Of a stretch of DNA of 18,471 bases, positions 1 through 7,443 are shown one piece after another (the first letter of the stretch is position 1; the number at the start of each line of letters is the position of its first letter). The notes under the pieces are model-generated. The model made no database searches, was not told where the DNA came from, and saw nothing but the letters and a program-made list of their open reading frames with translations. A program made the position numbers and the translations under genes. This stretch comes from Peptococcaceae bacterium (GTDB taxonomy: Bacteria; Bacillota; DSM-12270; Thermacetogeniales; Thermacetogeniaceae), in contig PKYJ01000025.1 of the NCBI GenBank assembly GCA_003132605.1, forward strand, positions 1-18,471, written 5' to 3'.

Positions 1-57
1 TCCCCCACTGAAGCTTAGAACCAGTTGAACCCATCTGAAGCCAAAACCCAGTTGAAC
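1..57 (+). repeat. Two tandem right arms of a dispersed palindromic repeat
   Basis: Two copies of a 26-27 base unit lie head to tail at 4-29 and 30-56. Each begins CCCA(T)CTGAAGC and ends CCAGTTGAA. The same unit occurs at 15919-15944, where it is the right arm of a hairpin. Copy 4-29 matches that arm at 23 of 26 positions. Copy 30-56 matches it at 25 of 26 with one inserted T. The left part of the first element would lie before the window. The repeats end about 40 bases before the yggS ribosome site, so they may lie in its leader. This is direct observation; the origin of the element is unknown. Confidence 0.8.
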
Positions 58-107
58 AAAAAAGGAAAATAAGTATCGCTGTCGAATGTGGGAGAAAGGA
101 GCAGAGA

Positions 108-788
108 ATGGCAGGATTTTTGTCTGAAAGACTGGCGGATATCAACGGTCGCATCGCCAGGGCCGCCCTCAAATCGGGGCGCCACCCGGAGGATGTGCAG
201 TTGGTGGCTGTTACCAAGATGGTTTCGGTGGACCTGCTGGGTGAGGCGATCTCCTGCGGAATCAGGGTATTCGGGGAGAACCGGGTGCAGGACTTCCTCG
301 CCAAGCACGAAGCCTGGGGCGACCGGGTGGAGTGGCACCTCATCGGGCACCTCCAGCAGAACAAGGCTAAATACCTTGTCGATAAGGTCGGACTGATTCA
401 CTCACTCGACAGCATCAACCTGGCCAGACGCTTGGATAGCCTGAGCGAGTCCGGGAGGCGTTCCTGGAGGGTTTTGGTGCAGGTCAACGTGGCGGGAGAG
501 GCCACCAAGTACGGTCTGACCCCGGAGGATGCGCCGGCCTTCCTGGACGAGATCCGCAGCCTGAAGGGGTTGGATGTGTTGGGATTGATGACTATCGCCC
601 CCTACGTGGAGAACCCGGAAGCGGTGCGTCCCGTTTTCCGGAAATTGCGGCTGCTGCGGGATGAGGTGTCCCGGGACAGGGCGTGGCTGAACTTGCAGCA
701 CCTGTCGATGGGCATGAGCAACGATTTTGAGATTGCTATAGAAGAGGGCGCCACCATGGTGAGGATAGGAAACGCTCTCTTCGGGTAA
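108..788 (+). CDS. yggS: YggS/YlmE family pyridoxal-phosphate homeostasis protein
   Basis: This 226-residue cytosolic protein is a PLP-binding single-domain TIM barrel of the fold-type III (alanine-racemase N-terminal) family, which buffers free pyridoxal 5'-phosphate. The PLP lysine is K37 in the motif LVAVTKMVS. Other family signatures are FGENRVQDFLAKHE, WHLIGHLQQNKAKY, LVQVNVAGEATKYG, GLMTIAPY, and the C-terminal phosphate-binding stretch LSMGMSNDFEIAIEEGATMVRIGNALFG. Its length is normal for the family. The ATG at 108 has an ideal AAAGGAG at 95-101. It is the first gene of a + strand cluster, with sepF following about 20 bases later. In Firmicutes this gene (ylmE) habitually precedes sepF (ylmF) in the division cluster, which supports the call. 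Confidence 0.95.
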   Translation: MAGFLSERLADINGRIARAALKSGRHPEDVQLVAVTKMVSVDLLGEAISCGIRVFGENRVQDFLAKHEAWGDRVEWHLIGHLQQNKAKYLVDKVGLIHSLDSINLARRLDSLSESGRRSWRVLVQVNVAGEATKYGLTPEDAPAFLDEIRSLKGLDVLGLMTIAPYVENPEAVRPVFRKLRLLRDEVSRDRAWLNLQHLSMGMSNDFEIAIEEGATMVRIGNALFG

Positions 789-807
789 AGGAAAAGGAGT
801 GATTCTC

Positions 808-1266
808 TTGCCGAATTGGTGGGAAAAGTTTCTCAACTTTGTTGGTTTTACGGATGACGATGTGGAAGAGGAAGAGGATGATGTTCCCCAGGTGACGGGG
901 AGGAGCTCCCGCAAGCAGGCGCCGATCTTGGGTCTGCATTCGGCGCCTGACATGAAGATCGTTGTGGTATCACCGGAAGGCTTCGAGGAAGCGGAAAAGC
1001 TGGCTGGCCACCTGAAGAACCGCAGGTCGGTGATCGTCAACTTCAATGGTACTCCCAAGGAGACAGCCCAGCGTATCATCGACTTTCTGAGCGGAGCTGT
1101 TTTTGTCCTGAACGGCAGCACCTGTAAGGTCACCGCAGAAACTTTTCTATTCAATCCCAGCAACGTCTCTGTCTATTCCGAAGACCTGTCCGGCGACCTG
1201 CGGGAGCGGTTGTCATTTAAATGGGACCAGGGGGGAATTAGAGATCTTTTCCAGGAAAAAGGTTAG
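808..1266 (+). CDS. sepF: Cell division protein SepF
   Basis: SepF is a membrane-binding FtsZ partner that tethers and bundles the Z ring at midcell. The N-terminus is a short amphipathic helix (MPNWWEKFLNFVGF), typical of the SepF membrane anchor. An acidic linker (DDDVEEEEDD) follows, then the SepF core at roughly residues 48-120, with VVVSPEGFEEAEKLAGHLKN, SVIVNFNGTPKETAQRIIDF and the late motif FLFNPSNV. I chose the TTG at 808 because AAGGAG at 794-799 sits 8 bases before it. The GTG at 799 would overlap that site. The tail after NPSNV is about 30 residues, longer than usual. The stop overlaps or nearly abuts proC, suggesting translational coupling. Confidence 0.93.
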   Translation: MPNWWEKFLNFVGFTDDDVEEEEDDVPQVTGRSSRKQAPILGLHSAPDMKIVVVSPEGFEEAEKLAGHLKNRRSVIVNFNGTPKETAQRIIDFLSGAVFVLNGSTCKVTAETFLFNPSNVSVYSEDLSGDLRERLSFKWDQGGIRDLFQEKG

Positions 1267-1267
1267 C

Positions 1268-2056
1268 GTGATTGGCGCCGGTGCCATGGGCGGCGCCTTG
1301 GTTGTCGGTTTTGTGCGCACCGGTCTGGTGGCGCCTGAGGACGTCATGATCAGTGACCGCAACCGGCAGGTGCTGTCCGCTCTTGGCGGACAACTGGGAG
1401 TGGTGACCACCGAAGACAACAGGCAGGCCGCCGGGGCGGCGGAGATGGTGATCTGCGCCGTCAAACCCAAACAGGTTAAGGACGTATTGGAGGAGATCGC
1501 TCCCCTGATGACGCAGGAGCGCTTGCTGATCTCGGTGGCGGCTGGGATAACCACAGCCTTCCTGGAAGCCAACCTGCCACCCGGGGTTCCAGTGATCAGG
1601 GCGATGCCGAACCTTCCGGTCATTGTCGGCGCCGGCATGACTGCACTGGCCCTGGGCACCTGCGCCAGCGATCGAGACCGGGAGGACGCTGAGTCCTGTT
1701 TCAACGCAGTGGGCAGGGCGGTGACTCTTCCGGAGGCCAACATCGACGCTGCCACCGGAGTGAGCGGAAGCAGCCCGGCCTTTCTGGCGGTCATCCTGGA
1801 GGCTCTGGCTGACGGCGGTGTGCTGCTGGGGCTGCCGCGACAGGTGGCGCTGGAATTGGCAAGCCAGGCCATGCTGGGCACAGCCAAGCTGGTCCAGGAC
1901 ACCGGACTGCATCCGGCTATCTTGAAGGACCGGGTGAGTTCACCGGCCGGTACTACCATTACCGGTTTGCAGGTTCTGGAGGAGAACGGAGTCAGGGGCA
2001 TCCTGATCGGCGCCGTGGAGGCAGCGGCCAAAAGAGCGGCGGAACTCGCAGTGTAA
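1268..2056 (+). CDS. proC: Pyrroline-5-carboxylate reductase
   Basis: This is the last enzyme of proline synthesis, reducing 1-pyrroline-5-carboxylate to proline with NAD(P)H. The Rossmann glycine motif IGAGAMGGA stands at the very N-terminus. It is followed by AVKPKQVKDVLEEIAPL, the RAMPNLPVIVGAGMTAL signature, GVSGSSPAFLAVILEALADGG, and the C-terminal ProC signature (V)SSPAGTTITGLQVLEENGVRG. From the GTG at 1268 the product is 262 residues and lacks most of the first beta strand. The frame continues upstream as IFSRKKVSV with no ATG, GTG or TTG, so the true start is uncertain and an ATC at 1244 behind AGGGGGG is possible. It lies immediately after sepF. Confidence 0.93.
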   Translation: MIGAGAMGGALVVGFVRTGLVAPEDVMISDRNRQVLSALGGQLGVVTTEDNRQAAGAAEMVICAVKPKQVKDVLEEIAPLMTQERLLISVAAGITTAFLEANLPPGVPVIRAMPNLPVIVGAGMTALALGTCASDRDREDAESCFNAVGRAVTLPEANIDAATGVSGSSPAFLAVILEALADGGVLLGLPRQVALELASQAMLGTAKLVQDTGLHPAILKDRVSSPAGTTITGLQVLEENGVRGILIGAVEAAAKRAAELAV

Positions 2057-2071
2057 GGAAGGGATCGGCTG

Positions 2072-2356
2072 TTGAACGTCTCTCATTATGTGATATCCGT
2101 TGTTTCCATAGTTTTTGAGATCTACATCTGGCTGATCGTGGTCAGGGTGATCCTTTCATATTTTCGCATCCGCACATACCATCCGGTGCCGCGGTTCATC
2201 TACGAGGCAACCGAGCCGGTGCTGGTTTTTTTTCGCCGCCTCCTGCCGCGGACCGGGGCCTATGATTTTTCGCCTATTTTGGCTTTCTTCTTCGTTTGGG
2301 TGGTTGAGCAACTGGTGATCACCCTGTTGACATTTCTTTTTGCGGTAGTTAGGTAA
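2072..2356 (+). CDS. yggT: YggT family membrane protein
   Basis: This is a 94-residue integral membrane protein with two hydrophobic segments, at about residues 6-28 (VISVVSIVFEIYIWLIVVRV) and 66-92 (FSPILAFFFVWVVEQLVITL). Between them is the family motif ILSYFRIRTYHPVPRFIYEATEPVLVFFRRLLP, which matches the YggT/YlmG consensus in which a conserved proline-rich loop joins the two helices. YlmG relatives sit in division clusters and are linked to membrane or nucleoid organisation; no enzymatic activity is known. The start is TTG at 2072, with AAGGAAGGG at 2054-2063. It lies between proC and yggU, with only 15 and 5 bases separating the genes. Confidence 0.92.
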   Translation: MNVSHYVISVVSIVFEIYIWLIVVRVILSYFRIRTYHPVPRFIYEATEPVLVFFRRLLPRTGAYDFSPILAFFFVWVVEQLVITLLTFLFAVVR

Positions 2357-2361
2357 CTGAC

Positions 2362-2655
2362 GTGTCCTGGATCAGCACCACTCCCGGCGGTATCAGAATT
2401 CAAGTAAAGGTACAACCGCGGGCGGCCAGAAACGAGGTGGCCGGCGTTGTTGGCGACTGTCTCCGGGTGAGGTTGACCGCCCCTCCTGTAGAGGGAGAGG
2501 CGAACAAGTTATTGCAGAAGTATCTGAGCGAGGTGTTCTGCTGCAGTCCCGGGAGTATACGAATCATTCGGGGTTCGACAGGGCGCCTCAAGCTGTTGGA
2601 GATAACCGGGATCAGAGAGGCGGATGCCTTGAAATTGGTTGGCGGGAGGCCGTAG
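2362..2655 (+). CDS. yggU: DUF167/YggU family protein
   Basis: This is a small soluble protein of 97 residues matching the DUF167 (YggU) family. The visible hallmarks are an early IRIQVKVQPRAARNEV, then LRVRLTAPPVEGEANKLLQKYLSE and IRIIRGSTGRLKLLEITG. This order (beta strand with Q-P-A/R, APPVEGEAN, G-x-x-S/T-R-x-K) is conserved throughout the family. The molecular function is unknown. It begins with GTG at 2362, 5 bases after yggT, and no strong ribosome site is visible, so coupling to yggT is likely. It follows yggT in many bacteria, which supports the assignment. Confidence 0.9.
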   Translation: MSWISTTPGGIRIQVKVQPRAARNEVAGVVGDCLRVRLTAPPVEGEANKLLQKYLSEVFCCSPGSIRIIRGSTGRLKLLEITGIREADALKLVGGRP

Positions 2656-2658
2656 ATC

Positions 2659-3798
2659 GTGAACAAATTCAGGTTGGCGATAGGGATTGTCCTTCTGCTG
2701 ACTTTGACGATAGCAGCGGCCGGATGCGCCAGGAAGATGGCGTCGCCTGCCCCTGTACCCCAGCCGGTGAAGATGTTCAAGGTGGCTTTTGTCTACACCG
2801 GCACGGTGAACGATAAGGGCTGGACCCAGGCCCAGGATCAGGGCCGGCAGTATCTTGAAAAGCTCTTTCCTGGCGTTGAAACCAGTTACGTGGAAGCGGT
2901 AAACCCGGGCAACGACGCCGAGTTGATGCTGGCGGAGCTTGCCGAGAAGGGCAACAGGGTGATCTTTGCCACGGACGGCAGCTACTCGGATGCGGCGCTC
3001 AAGGTCGCCAAGCGGTATCCGAAGACGGTGTTCATGGTCTGTTCGGGCGCCAAGACGGCGCCCAACGTGGGGGTCTATGCCGGGCGGATGTACGAGCCCC
3101 GCTATCTGGCCGGCCTGGTGGCGGGCAAGATGACCGGACAAGGCCTGATCGGCTATGTGGCAGCGGATCCGGGTACTGAGGAGATCAGGGACATTGACGC
3201 CTTCACCCTGGGCGTGCAGAAGGTAAACCCCAAGGCCAAGGTGCAGGTGGTTTGGACCCACAGCCGCCTTGGGCTGCAGTATGAAAAGGATGCCGTGAAA
3301 AGCCTGATCGAGGACGGGGCGGACATCATCGTGCAGCAGCGGGACGACCCCGCGGTGCGCCCGCCGGCGTCCGAGAGGGCCATTCATTTTATCGGGTCCG
3401 ACGGCGATCTGTCGCGACAGGCGCCCCTGGATGATCTGGTGTCTACCGGATGGGATTGGGGGCCGACCTTTGCGGCAACGGTCAAGGCGGTGCAGGATGG
3501 AACCTGGAGCAGCAGCCAGGTCTGGGGGGACATGTCCAGCCATATGGTTGATCTGGCCCCGCTCAATCCGATAGTGCCGGAAGACGTCAGGACGCTGGTG
3601 GAAAGCCAGAAAAAGCAACTGTTACAGGGTATAAAAGATATCTTTGTCGGCCCGCTCAAGGACCAGCACGGCGTGGTCAGGTTGAAGGCCGGCCAGCGGC
3701 TCACCGACAGTCAACTGCTGAATATGGACTGGTTCGTCGCCGGGGTCAAAACTCCGCCCTCCCCGCCTGCCACGAACAAATCAAAGTCTACACCTTGA
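2659..3798 (+). CDS. BMP-family substrate-binding lipoprotein
   Basis: This is a 379-residue exported lipoprotein of the BMP/Med family (ABC-transporter periplasmic-type binding proteins, of which TmpC/PnrA relatives bind purine nucleosides). The N-terminus is a signal peptide (NKFRLAIGIVLLLTLTIAAAGC) with the lipobox cysteine at C23. Family motifs are FVYTGTVNDKGWTQAQDQG, VIFATDGSYSDAALKVAKRYP, YAGRMYEPRYLAGLVAGKMT, GYVAADP, STGWDWGPTFAATVKAV, and the ending FVGPLKDQHGVVRLKAGQ. The GTG start at 2659 lies 10 bases after GGGAGG. No permease or ATPase is nearby, so this is an orphan receptor here. It occupies the place where ylmH/divIVA often follow in Firmicute division clusters. The substrate is unproven; a nucleoside is an inference from family. 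Confidence 0.9.
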   Translation: MNKFRLAIGIVLLLTLTIAAAGCARKMASPAPVPQPVKMFKVAFVYTGTVNDKGWTQAQDQGRQYLEKLFPGVETSYVEAVNPGNDAELMLAELAEKGNRVIFATDGSYSDAALKVAKRYPKTVFMVCSGAKTAPNVGVYAGRMYEPRYLAGLVAGKMTGQGLIGYVAADPGTEEIRDIDAFTLGVQKVNPKAKVQVVWTHSRLGLQYEKDAVKSLIEDGADIIVQQRDDPAVRPPASERAIHFIGSDGDLSRQAPLDDLVSTGWDWGPTFAATVKAVQDGTWSSSQVWGDMSSHMVDLAPLNPIVPEDVRTLVESQKKQLLQGIKDIFVGPLKDQHGVVRLKAGQRLTDSQLLNMDWFVAGVKTPPSPPATNKSKSTP

Positions 3799-3885
3799 CA
3801 GCCGGTCGCCCGTTCCTTACAATTGTCGATGGAAGATGTTATCTGCAACCGGTTGGGCGTTTACTTCATAGCAATGCCATAACCC

Positions 3886-4131
3886 AAAGCGATGAGTGGG
3901 AAGAGTAGGTTGGAATCGGGTTTCAGCGAACCGGAACAGGTGGGAGACGGTGCCCGGGAACAGCGGAAAATCACCCACGAGTGCCTGCCCAAATCCGCGT
4001 CGGCGGTTAGTAGGTCAGGCCGGGAGGGACCGTTAATCCTTGGAGTGTGCTGTGGCCTGCGCCACAGCCTGAATAGGGTGGTACCGCGGGAACCTCTCGC
4101 CCCTGAAGGTTGAGAGGTTCCCTTTATTTTT
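3886..4131 (+). promoter_or_regulatory. T-box leader riboswitch, isoleucine (ATC) specifier
   Basis: This is a complete tRNA-sensing leader. Stem I starts near 3891. Its lower helix pairs GTGGG (3896-3900) with CCCAC (3974-3978), and the specifier codon ATC (3970-3972) sits directly above on the 3' side, matching tRNA-Ile. The distal loops include AGCGAACCGG and GGTGGGAGACGG. A perfect 8-pair stem III is at 4049-4056/4061-4068. The T-box itself, AGGGTGGTACCGCG, lies at 4075-4088. Its TGGT (4079-4082) would pair with the ACCA end of uncharged tRNA carrying an A discriminator. Binding should favour the antiterminator and allow ileS transcription when isoleucyl-tRNA is scarce. A possible promoter lies upstream: CTTACA around 3816, and a TG-extended TATCTG near 3840, both weak. 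Confidence 0.95.
4088..4131 (+). terminator. T-box regulated intrinsic terminator
   Basis: GGGAACCTCTC (4088-4098) pairs perfectly with GAGAGGTTCCC (4112-4122), giving an 11-pair stem with a 13-base loop. A T-rich run follows at 4123-4131. The stem's left arm overlaps the end of the T-box sequence, so terminator and antiterminator are mutually exclusive as expected. It precedes the ileS ribosome site by about 10 bases. Confidence 0.93.
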
Positions 4132-4151
4132 CCGATCAAAGAGGAGGCGCC

Positions 4152-6974
4152 ATGGAGTACAAGGACACTTTAAACCTGCCGCACACAGATTTCCCCATGA
4201 AGGCGAACCTGCCTCAGCGGGAGCCGGAGATGCTGCGCCGGTGGGAGGAGATGGACCTCTACCGGAAGACGAGGCAGCAAGCTAAGGGTAGGCCGAAGTT
4301 CATCCTGCACGACGGCCCCCCCTACGCCAACGGGGATATTCATATGGGCACGACCATGAACAAGATCTTGAAGGACATCGTGGTCAGGTACCGGAACCTG
4401 GCCGGCTACGACGCCCCTTACGTTCCGGGCTGGGACACCCATGGCCTGCCCATCGAACAGCAGGCGATCAAGGCCCTGAAAGTGGACCGGCACCAGGTGG
4501 ATGTGCTGGAGTTCCGGCGCATGTGCAAGGAGTATGCCCTGAAGTACGTGAACATCCAGCGTGAGGAATTCAAACGGCTGGGTGTCCAGGGGGACTGGGA
4601 CGATCCCTACCTGACCCTGAATCCGGCTTACGAAGCGGTACAGATCGGCATCTTTGGCGAGATGGCCAGGCGCGGCTTCATCTACAAGGGCCTGAAGCCC
4701 GTGTACTGGTGCACGGATTGCGAGACTGCTCTGGCCGAAGCGGAGGTGGAGTACCAGGAGAAGAAATCCCCCTCCATCTATGTGTTGTTTCCTGTCAAGG
4801 ACAGTAATGGCGTATTTCCGGTGGATGATCAGACCTGCATCCTGATCTGGACCACCACGCCCTGGACGCTGCCAGGCAACGTCGCTATCAGCCTGCATCC
4901 GGACTTTAACTACGTGCTGTTCGGGATCGGCGGTAAAAAGATCCTGGTGGCCGAAGAGTTGCTGCCTCGAGTGCTGGCCCTGCACGGCAATAAAGAAGCC
5001 AACCGGATAGGAACCTGGAAAGGAACCCAGTTGGAGGGGATCCGCTGTGCCCACCCTTTTTATAGTGACCGGGACTCGGTGGTGGTGCTCGGGGAGCATG
5101 TCACCCTGGAGCAGGGCACTGGTGCGGTGCACACCGCCCCTGCCCACGGCATGGAGGACTTCGAGGTCTGCCAGGCCTATCAGATCCCGGTGGTCTCCCT
5201 GGTGGACGGCAGGGGCCGCTTTGTGCCGGAGGCCGGCCTGTTTGCGGGGCAGCGGATCTGGGATGCCAACCGGAGCGTGATCGAGGAACTGGAGCAGAGA
5301 GGCCTGCTGTACCATCAGGATAGTGTTGTCCACCAGTACCCCCACTGCTGGCGTTGTAAAAAGCCGTTGATGTTCAGAGCCACGGAGCAGTGGTTTGCCT
5401 CTATAGACGGTTTCCGCAGCGAGGCCCTGAAGGCTATTGAACAACAGGTGAAATGGATTCCGGAGTGGGGCAGGGAGCGCATCTACAATATGGTGGCGGA
5501 GCGCGGCGACTGGTGCGTATCCCGCCAGCGGGTGTGGGGTGTGCCGATCCCGATCTTCTACTGCAACCAGTGCGGCGGGACCATCATCAACGAGGAGACA
5601 ATCACCCGGTTGCAGGGCCTCTTCCGCAGCCACGGCTCGGATATCTGGTTCGAGAAGACGGCTGCGGACCTGCTGCCCCCCGGGTTTGTCTGCCCTAACT
5701 GTCAGGAACGGGATTTCCGCAAGGAGAGCGACATCATGGATGTCTGGTTCGACTCCGGCTCCAGCCACGCCGCGGTCCTGGAGGAGCGGGACGGTCTGAG
5801 ATGGCCGGCCGACCTCTACCTGGAGGGCAGCGACCAGCACCGGGGCTGGTTCAACTCCTCCCTGTGCACCTCGGTGGCCACCCGGGGCGTCGCCCCCTAC
5901 AAGGCAGTGCTGACTCATGGCTTTGTGATCGATGAAGAGGGGCGGAAGATGTCCAAGTCCCTGGGGAACGTCATCGATCCCCAGGATATGATCAAGCAGT
6001 TTGGCGCCGACGTACTGCGGCTGTGGGTCGCCTCTTCGGACTACCGCAGCGATGTGGCGGTTTCCAAGGTGATCATGAACCAGTTGGCCGAAGCCTACCG
6101 GAAGATCCGCAATACCTTCCGTTTCCTGCTGGGGAACCTGTATGATTTCGACCCCGGACGCGATGCTATCCCCTTCCAGGACTTGAACCCACTGGACCGG
6201 TGGGCGCTGATGAGGCTGCACCAACTGATCCGGCGGGTGACCGCGGCCTACGACGACTACGAGTTCCACGTGGTCTACCACGCCGTGTCCAACTTCTGCG
6301 TGGTCGACATGAGTTCTTTCTACCTCGATGTGATCAAGGATGCCCTTTACTGCTCCGGCACCAATTCCAGGGAGCGGCGGAGCATTCAGACCGTACTCTT
6401 CGAGGTCGCCAGCACTCTCGCCCGGATGCTGGCCCCGCTGCTCTCCTTCACCACCGAGGAGGTCTGGGGGTATCTGCCCGGCGCCAAGGAGCAGTGCCTG
6501 AGCGTTCACCTGGCTGACTGGCCGATGGTGGAGAGATCACTGCTGGACCCGGACCTGGAGGCCAGGTGGAGCCATATCCTGGGCCTGCGCGAGGAGATCA
6601 CGAGAGCACTGGAAGAGGCCCGGAAGAAGAAGCTGATCGGCGCCTCCAGCGAGGCGGAGGTGGCCCTGTACCCGGAGAACGAGGAGTCCGCCGGGTTGCT
6701 GAAGGAGATCGAGCCGGAGTTGAAGAAGCTGCTGATCGTATCCGGGGTCAAGGTGCATGAGGTCTGGGAGGCGGCGCCGGTCGGGGCGATGGCGGACAGC
6801 GGTGCCAGGCTGCAGATCTTCGTTCAGCAGGCCGGCGGGCGGAAATGCACCCGCTGCTGGATCTACGACGCCTCAGTCGGGCAGTTTTCCGATCATCCCC
6901 TCCTGTGCCGGCGTTGCCGCGAGGTTGTTAGTCAGGGGTCGGATGCAAGAAGCCAGATGTCGGATAAAGATTAA
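4152..6974 (+). CDS. ileS: Isoleucyl-tRNA synthetase
   Basis: This is a 940-residue class I aminoacyl-tRNA synthetase that charges tRNA-Ile in the cytoplasm. The nucleotide-binding motif is GPPYANGDIHMGTTMNKILK. The HIGH element reads HMGT at residues 64-67, with Thr in the fourth position. The editing (CP1) domain contains WTTTPWTLPGNVAISLHP and GTGAVHTAPAHGMEDFEV. The KMSKS loop is intact at 599-603. The anticodon-binding region follows, and a C-terminal zinc site is formed by C899, C902, C919 and C922. I chose the ATG at 4152 because GAGGAGG precedes it at 4141-4147. An upstream ATG at 4110 lies inside the T-box terminator and is not credible. The last 14 or so residues are encoded by a heptamer repeat (see the feature at 6931). 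Expression is controlled by the T-box leader. Confidence 0.97.
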   Translation: MEYKDTLNLPHTDFPMKANLPQREPEMLRRWEEMDLYRKTRQQAKGRPKFILHDGPPYANGDIHMGTTMNKILKDIVVRYRNLAGYDAPYVPGWDTHGLPIEQQAIKALKVDRHQVDVLEFRRMCKEYALKYVNIQREEFKRLGVQGDWDDPYLTLNPAYEAVQIGIFGEMARRGFIYKGLKPVYWCTDCETALAEAEVEYQEKKSPSIYVLFPVKDSNGVFPVDDQTCILIWTTTPWTLPGNVAISLHPDFNYVLFGIGGKKILVAEELLPRVLALHGNKEANRIGTWKGTQLEGIRCAHPFYSDRDSVVVLGEHVTLEQGTGAVHTAPAHGMEDFEVCQAYQIPVVSLVDGRGRFVPEAGLFAGQRIWDANRSVIEELEQRGLLYHQDSVVHQYPHCWRCKKPLMFRATEQWFASIDGFRSEALKAIEQQVKWIPEWGRERIYNMVAERGDWCVSRQRVWGVPIPIFYCNQCGGTIINEETITRLQGLFRSHGSDIWFEKTAADLLPPGFVCPNCQERDFRKESDIMDVWFDSGSSHAAVLEERDGLRWPADLYLEGSDQHRGWFNSSLCTSVATRGVAPYKAVLTHGFVIDEEGRKMSKSLGNVIDPQDMIKQFGADVLRLWVASSDYRSDVAVSKVIMNQLAEAYRKIRNTFRFLLGNLYDFDPGRDAIPFQDLNPLDRWALMRLHQLIRRVTAAYDDYEFHVVYHAVSNFCVVDMSSFYLDVIKDALYCSGTNSRERRSIQTVLFEVASTLARMLAPLLSFTTEEVWGYLPGAKEQCLSVHLADWPMVERSLLDPDLEARWSHILGLREEITRALEEARKKKLIGASSEAEVALYPENEESAGLLKEIEPELKKLLIVSGVKVHEVWEAAPVGAMADSGARLQIFVQQAGGRKCTRCWIYDASVGQFSDHPLLCRRCREVVSQGSDARSQMSDKD
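6931..6965 (+). repeat. Degenerate heptanucleotide repeat at the ileS 3' end
   Basis: Five consecutive 7-base units read GTCAGGG, GTCGGAT, GCAAGAA, GCCAGAT, GTCGGAT. The second and fifth are identical and all start with G(T/C)C or G-C-A. A G-T-C-(A/G)-G-A-N heptamer period is therefore visible. It encodes the polar tail of IleRS after the last zinc cysteine (SQGSDARSQMSDKD). The repeat appears to have replaced or extended the original gene end. The heptamer period is seen directly; its mobility or spread elsewhere in the genome cannot be judged here. Confidence 0.55.
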
Positions 6975-7106
6975 AAACAGGAAATTCCCCTTTTCATACA
7001 CTGGTGGTCAGGTGCCGCGTCCGCTGGATGACTTTCAGGCGAGGCCGAGCGATTAGTGATAATTGAAAGCAGCCGTTTGGGGAAGAATTGATTCAGGGGT
7101 ATTTTC

Positions 7107-7415
7107 GTGCAGGACGTCGGGCCGGGCCTCATCAACGCCTTGAAGGAGCGGATCGAGCAGCTCTCGCTCAACCTGGAGCGAATGAAACTGGCGGAGTATG
7201 TCGAGCTGTTGAACAGGCCGTGGCGGCTGTTCTATATCAACTTCATGTCGGGGCTGGCCCGGGGCCTGGGAATTGCGCTCGGCTTCACCGTGCTCAGCGC
7301 AGTGGTCCTGATCGTGCTGCAGCGGTTGATGATGCTGAACCTGCCGGGAATGAGCAGCTTCATCGCCGAGATCGTGCGCCTGGTGCAGTTGCAGCTCAAA
7401 GTACGCGGCGTTTGA
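7107..7415 (+). CDS. DUF5665-type small membrane protein
   Basis: This is a 102-residue protein. A predicted amphipathic helix at about residues 7-33 (LINALKERIEQLSLNLERMK) is followed by LAEYVELLNRPWRLFYINFMSG and a transmembrane stretch around residues 52-74 (GIALGFTVLSAVVLIVLQRL). The LAEYVELLN-P-R-L-x-x-x-N-F-x-x-G-x-A-R-G-x-G pattern is what I recognise as the DUF5665 family of Firmicutes, whose role is unknown. The start is GTG at 7107, with only a weak AGGGGT upstream. The next gene (YteA-like) begins 28 bases after the stop, so the two are probably cotranscribed. No function should be assigned beyond membrane localisation. Confidence 0.8.
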   Translation: MQDVGPGLINALKERIEQLSLNLERMKLAEYVELLNRPWRLFYINFMSGLARGLGIALGFTVLSAVVLIVLQRLMMLNLPGMSSFIAEIVRLVQLQLKVRGV

Positions 7416-7443
7416 AACTTATAGAGGACGGGGGCACTCGGTT

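Noticed and set aside
2509..3618. 369-residue minus-strand frame opposite the BMP lipoprotein
   Set aside because: The plus strand has a signal peptide, lipobox and BMP motifs, whereas the minus frame has none.
4110..4151. Upstream ATG for ileS
   Set aside because: It falls within the T-box terminator hairpin and has no ribosome site; ATG 4152 follows GAGGAGG.
4170..6509. 779-residue minus-strand open frame across ileS
   Set aside because: It is the complement of a real IleRS with all catalytic motifs; its composition is arginine- and histidine-rich shadow sequence with no family motif.
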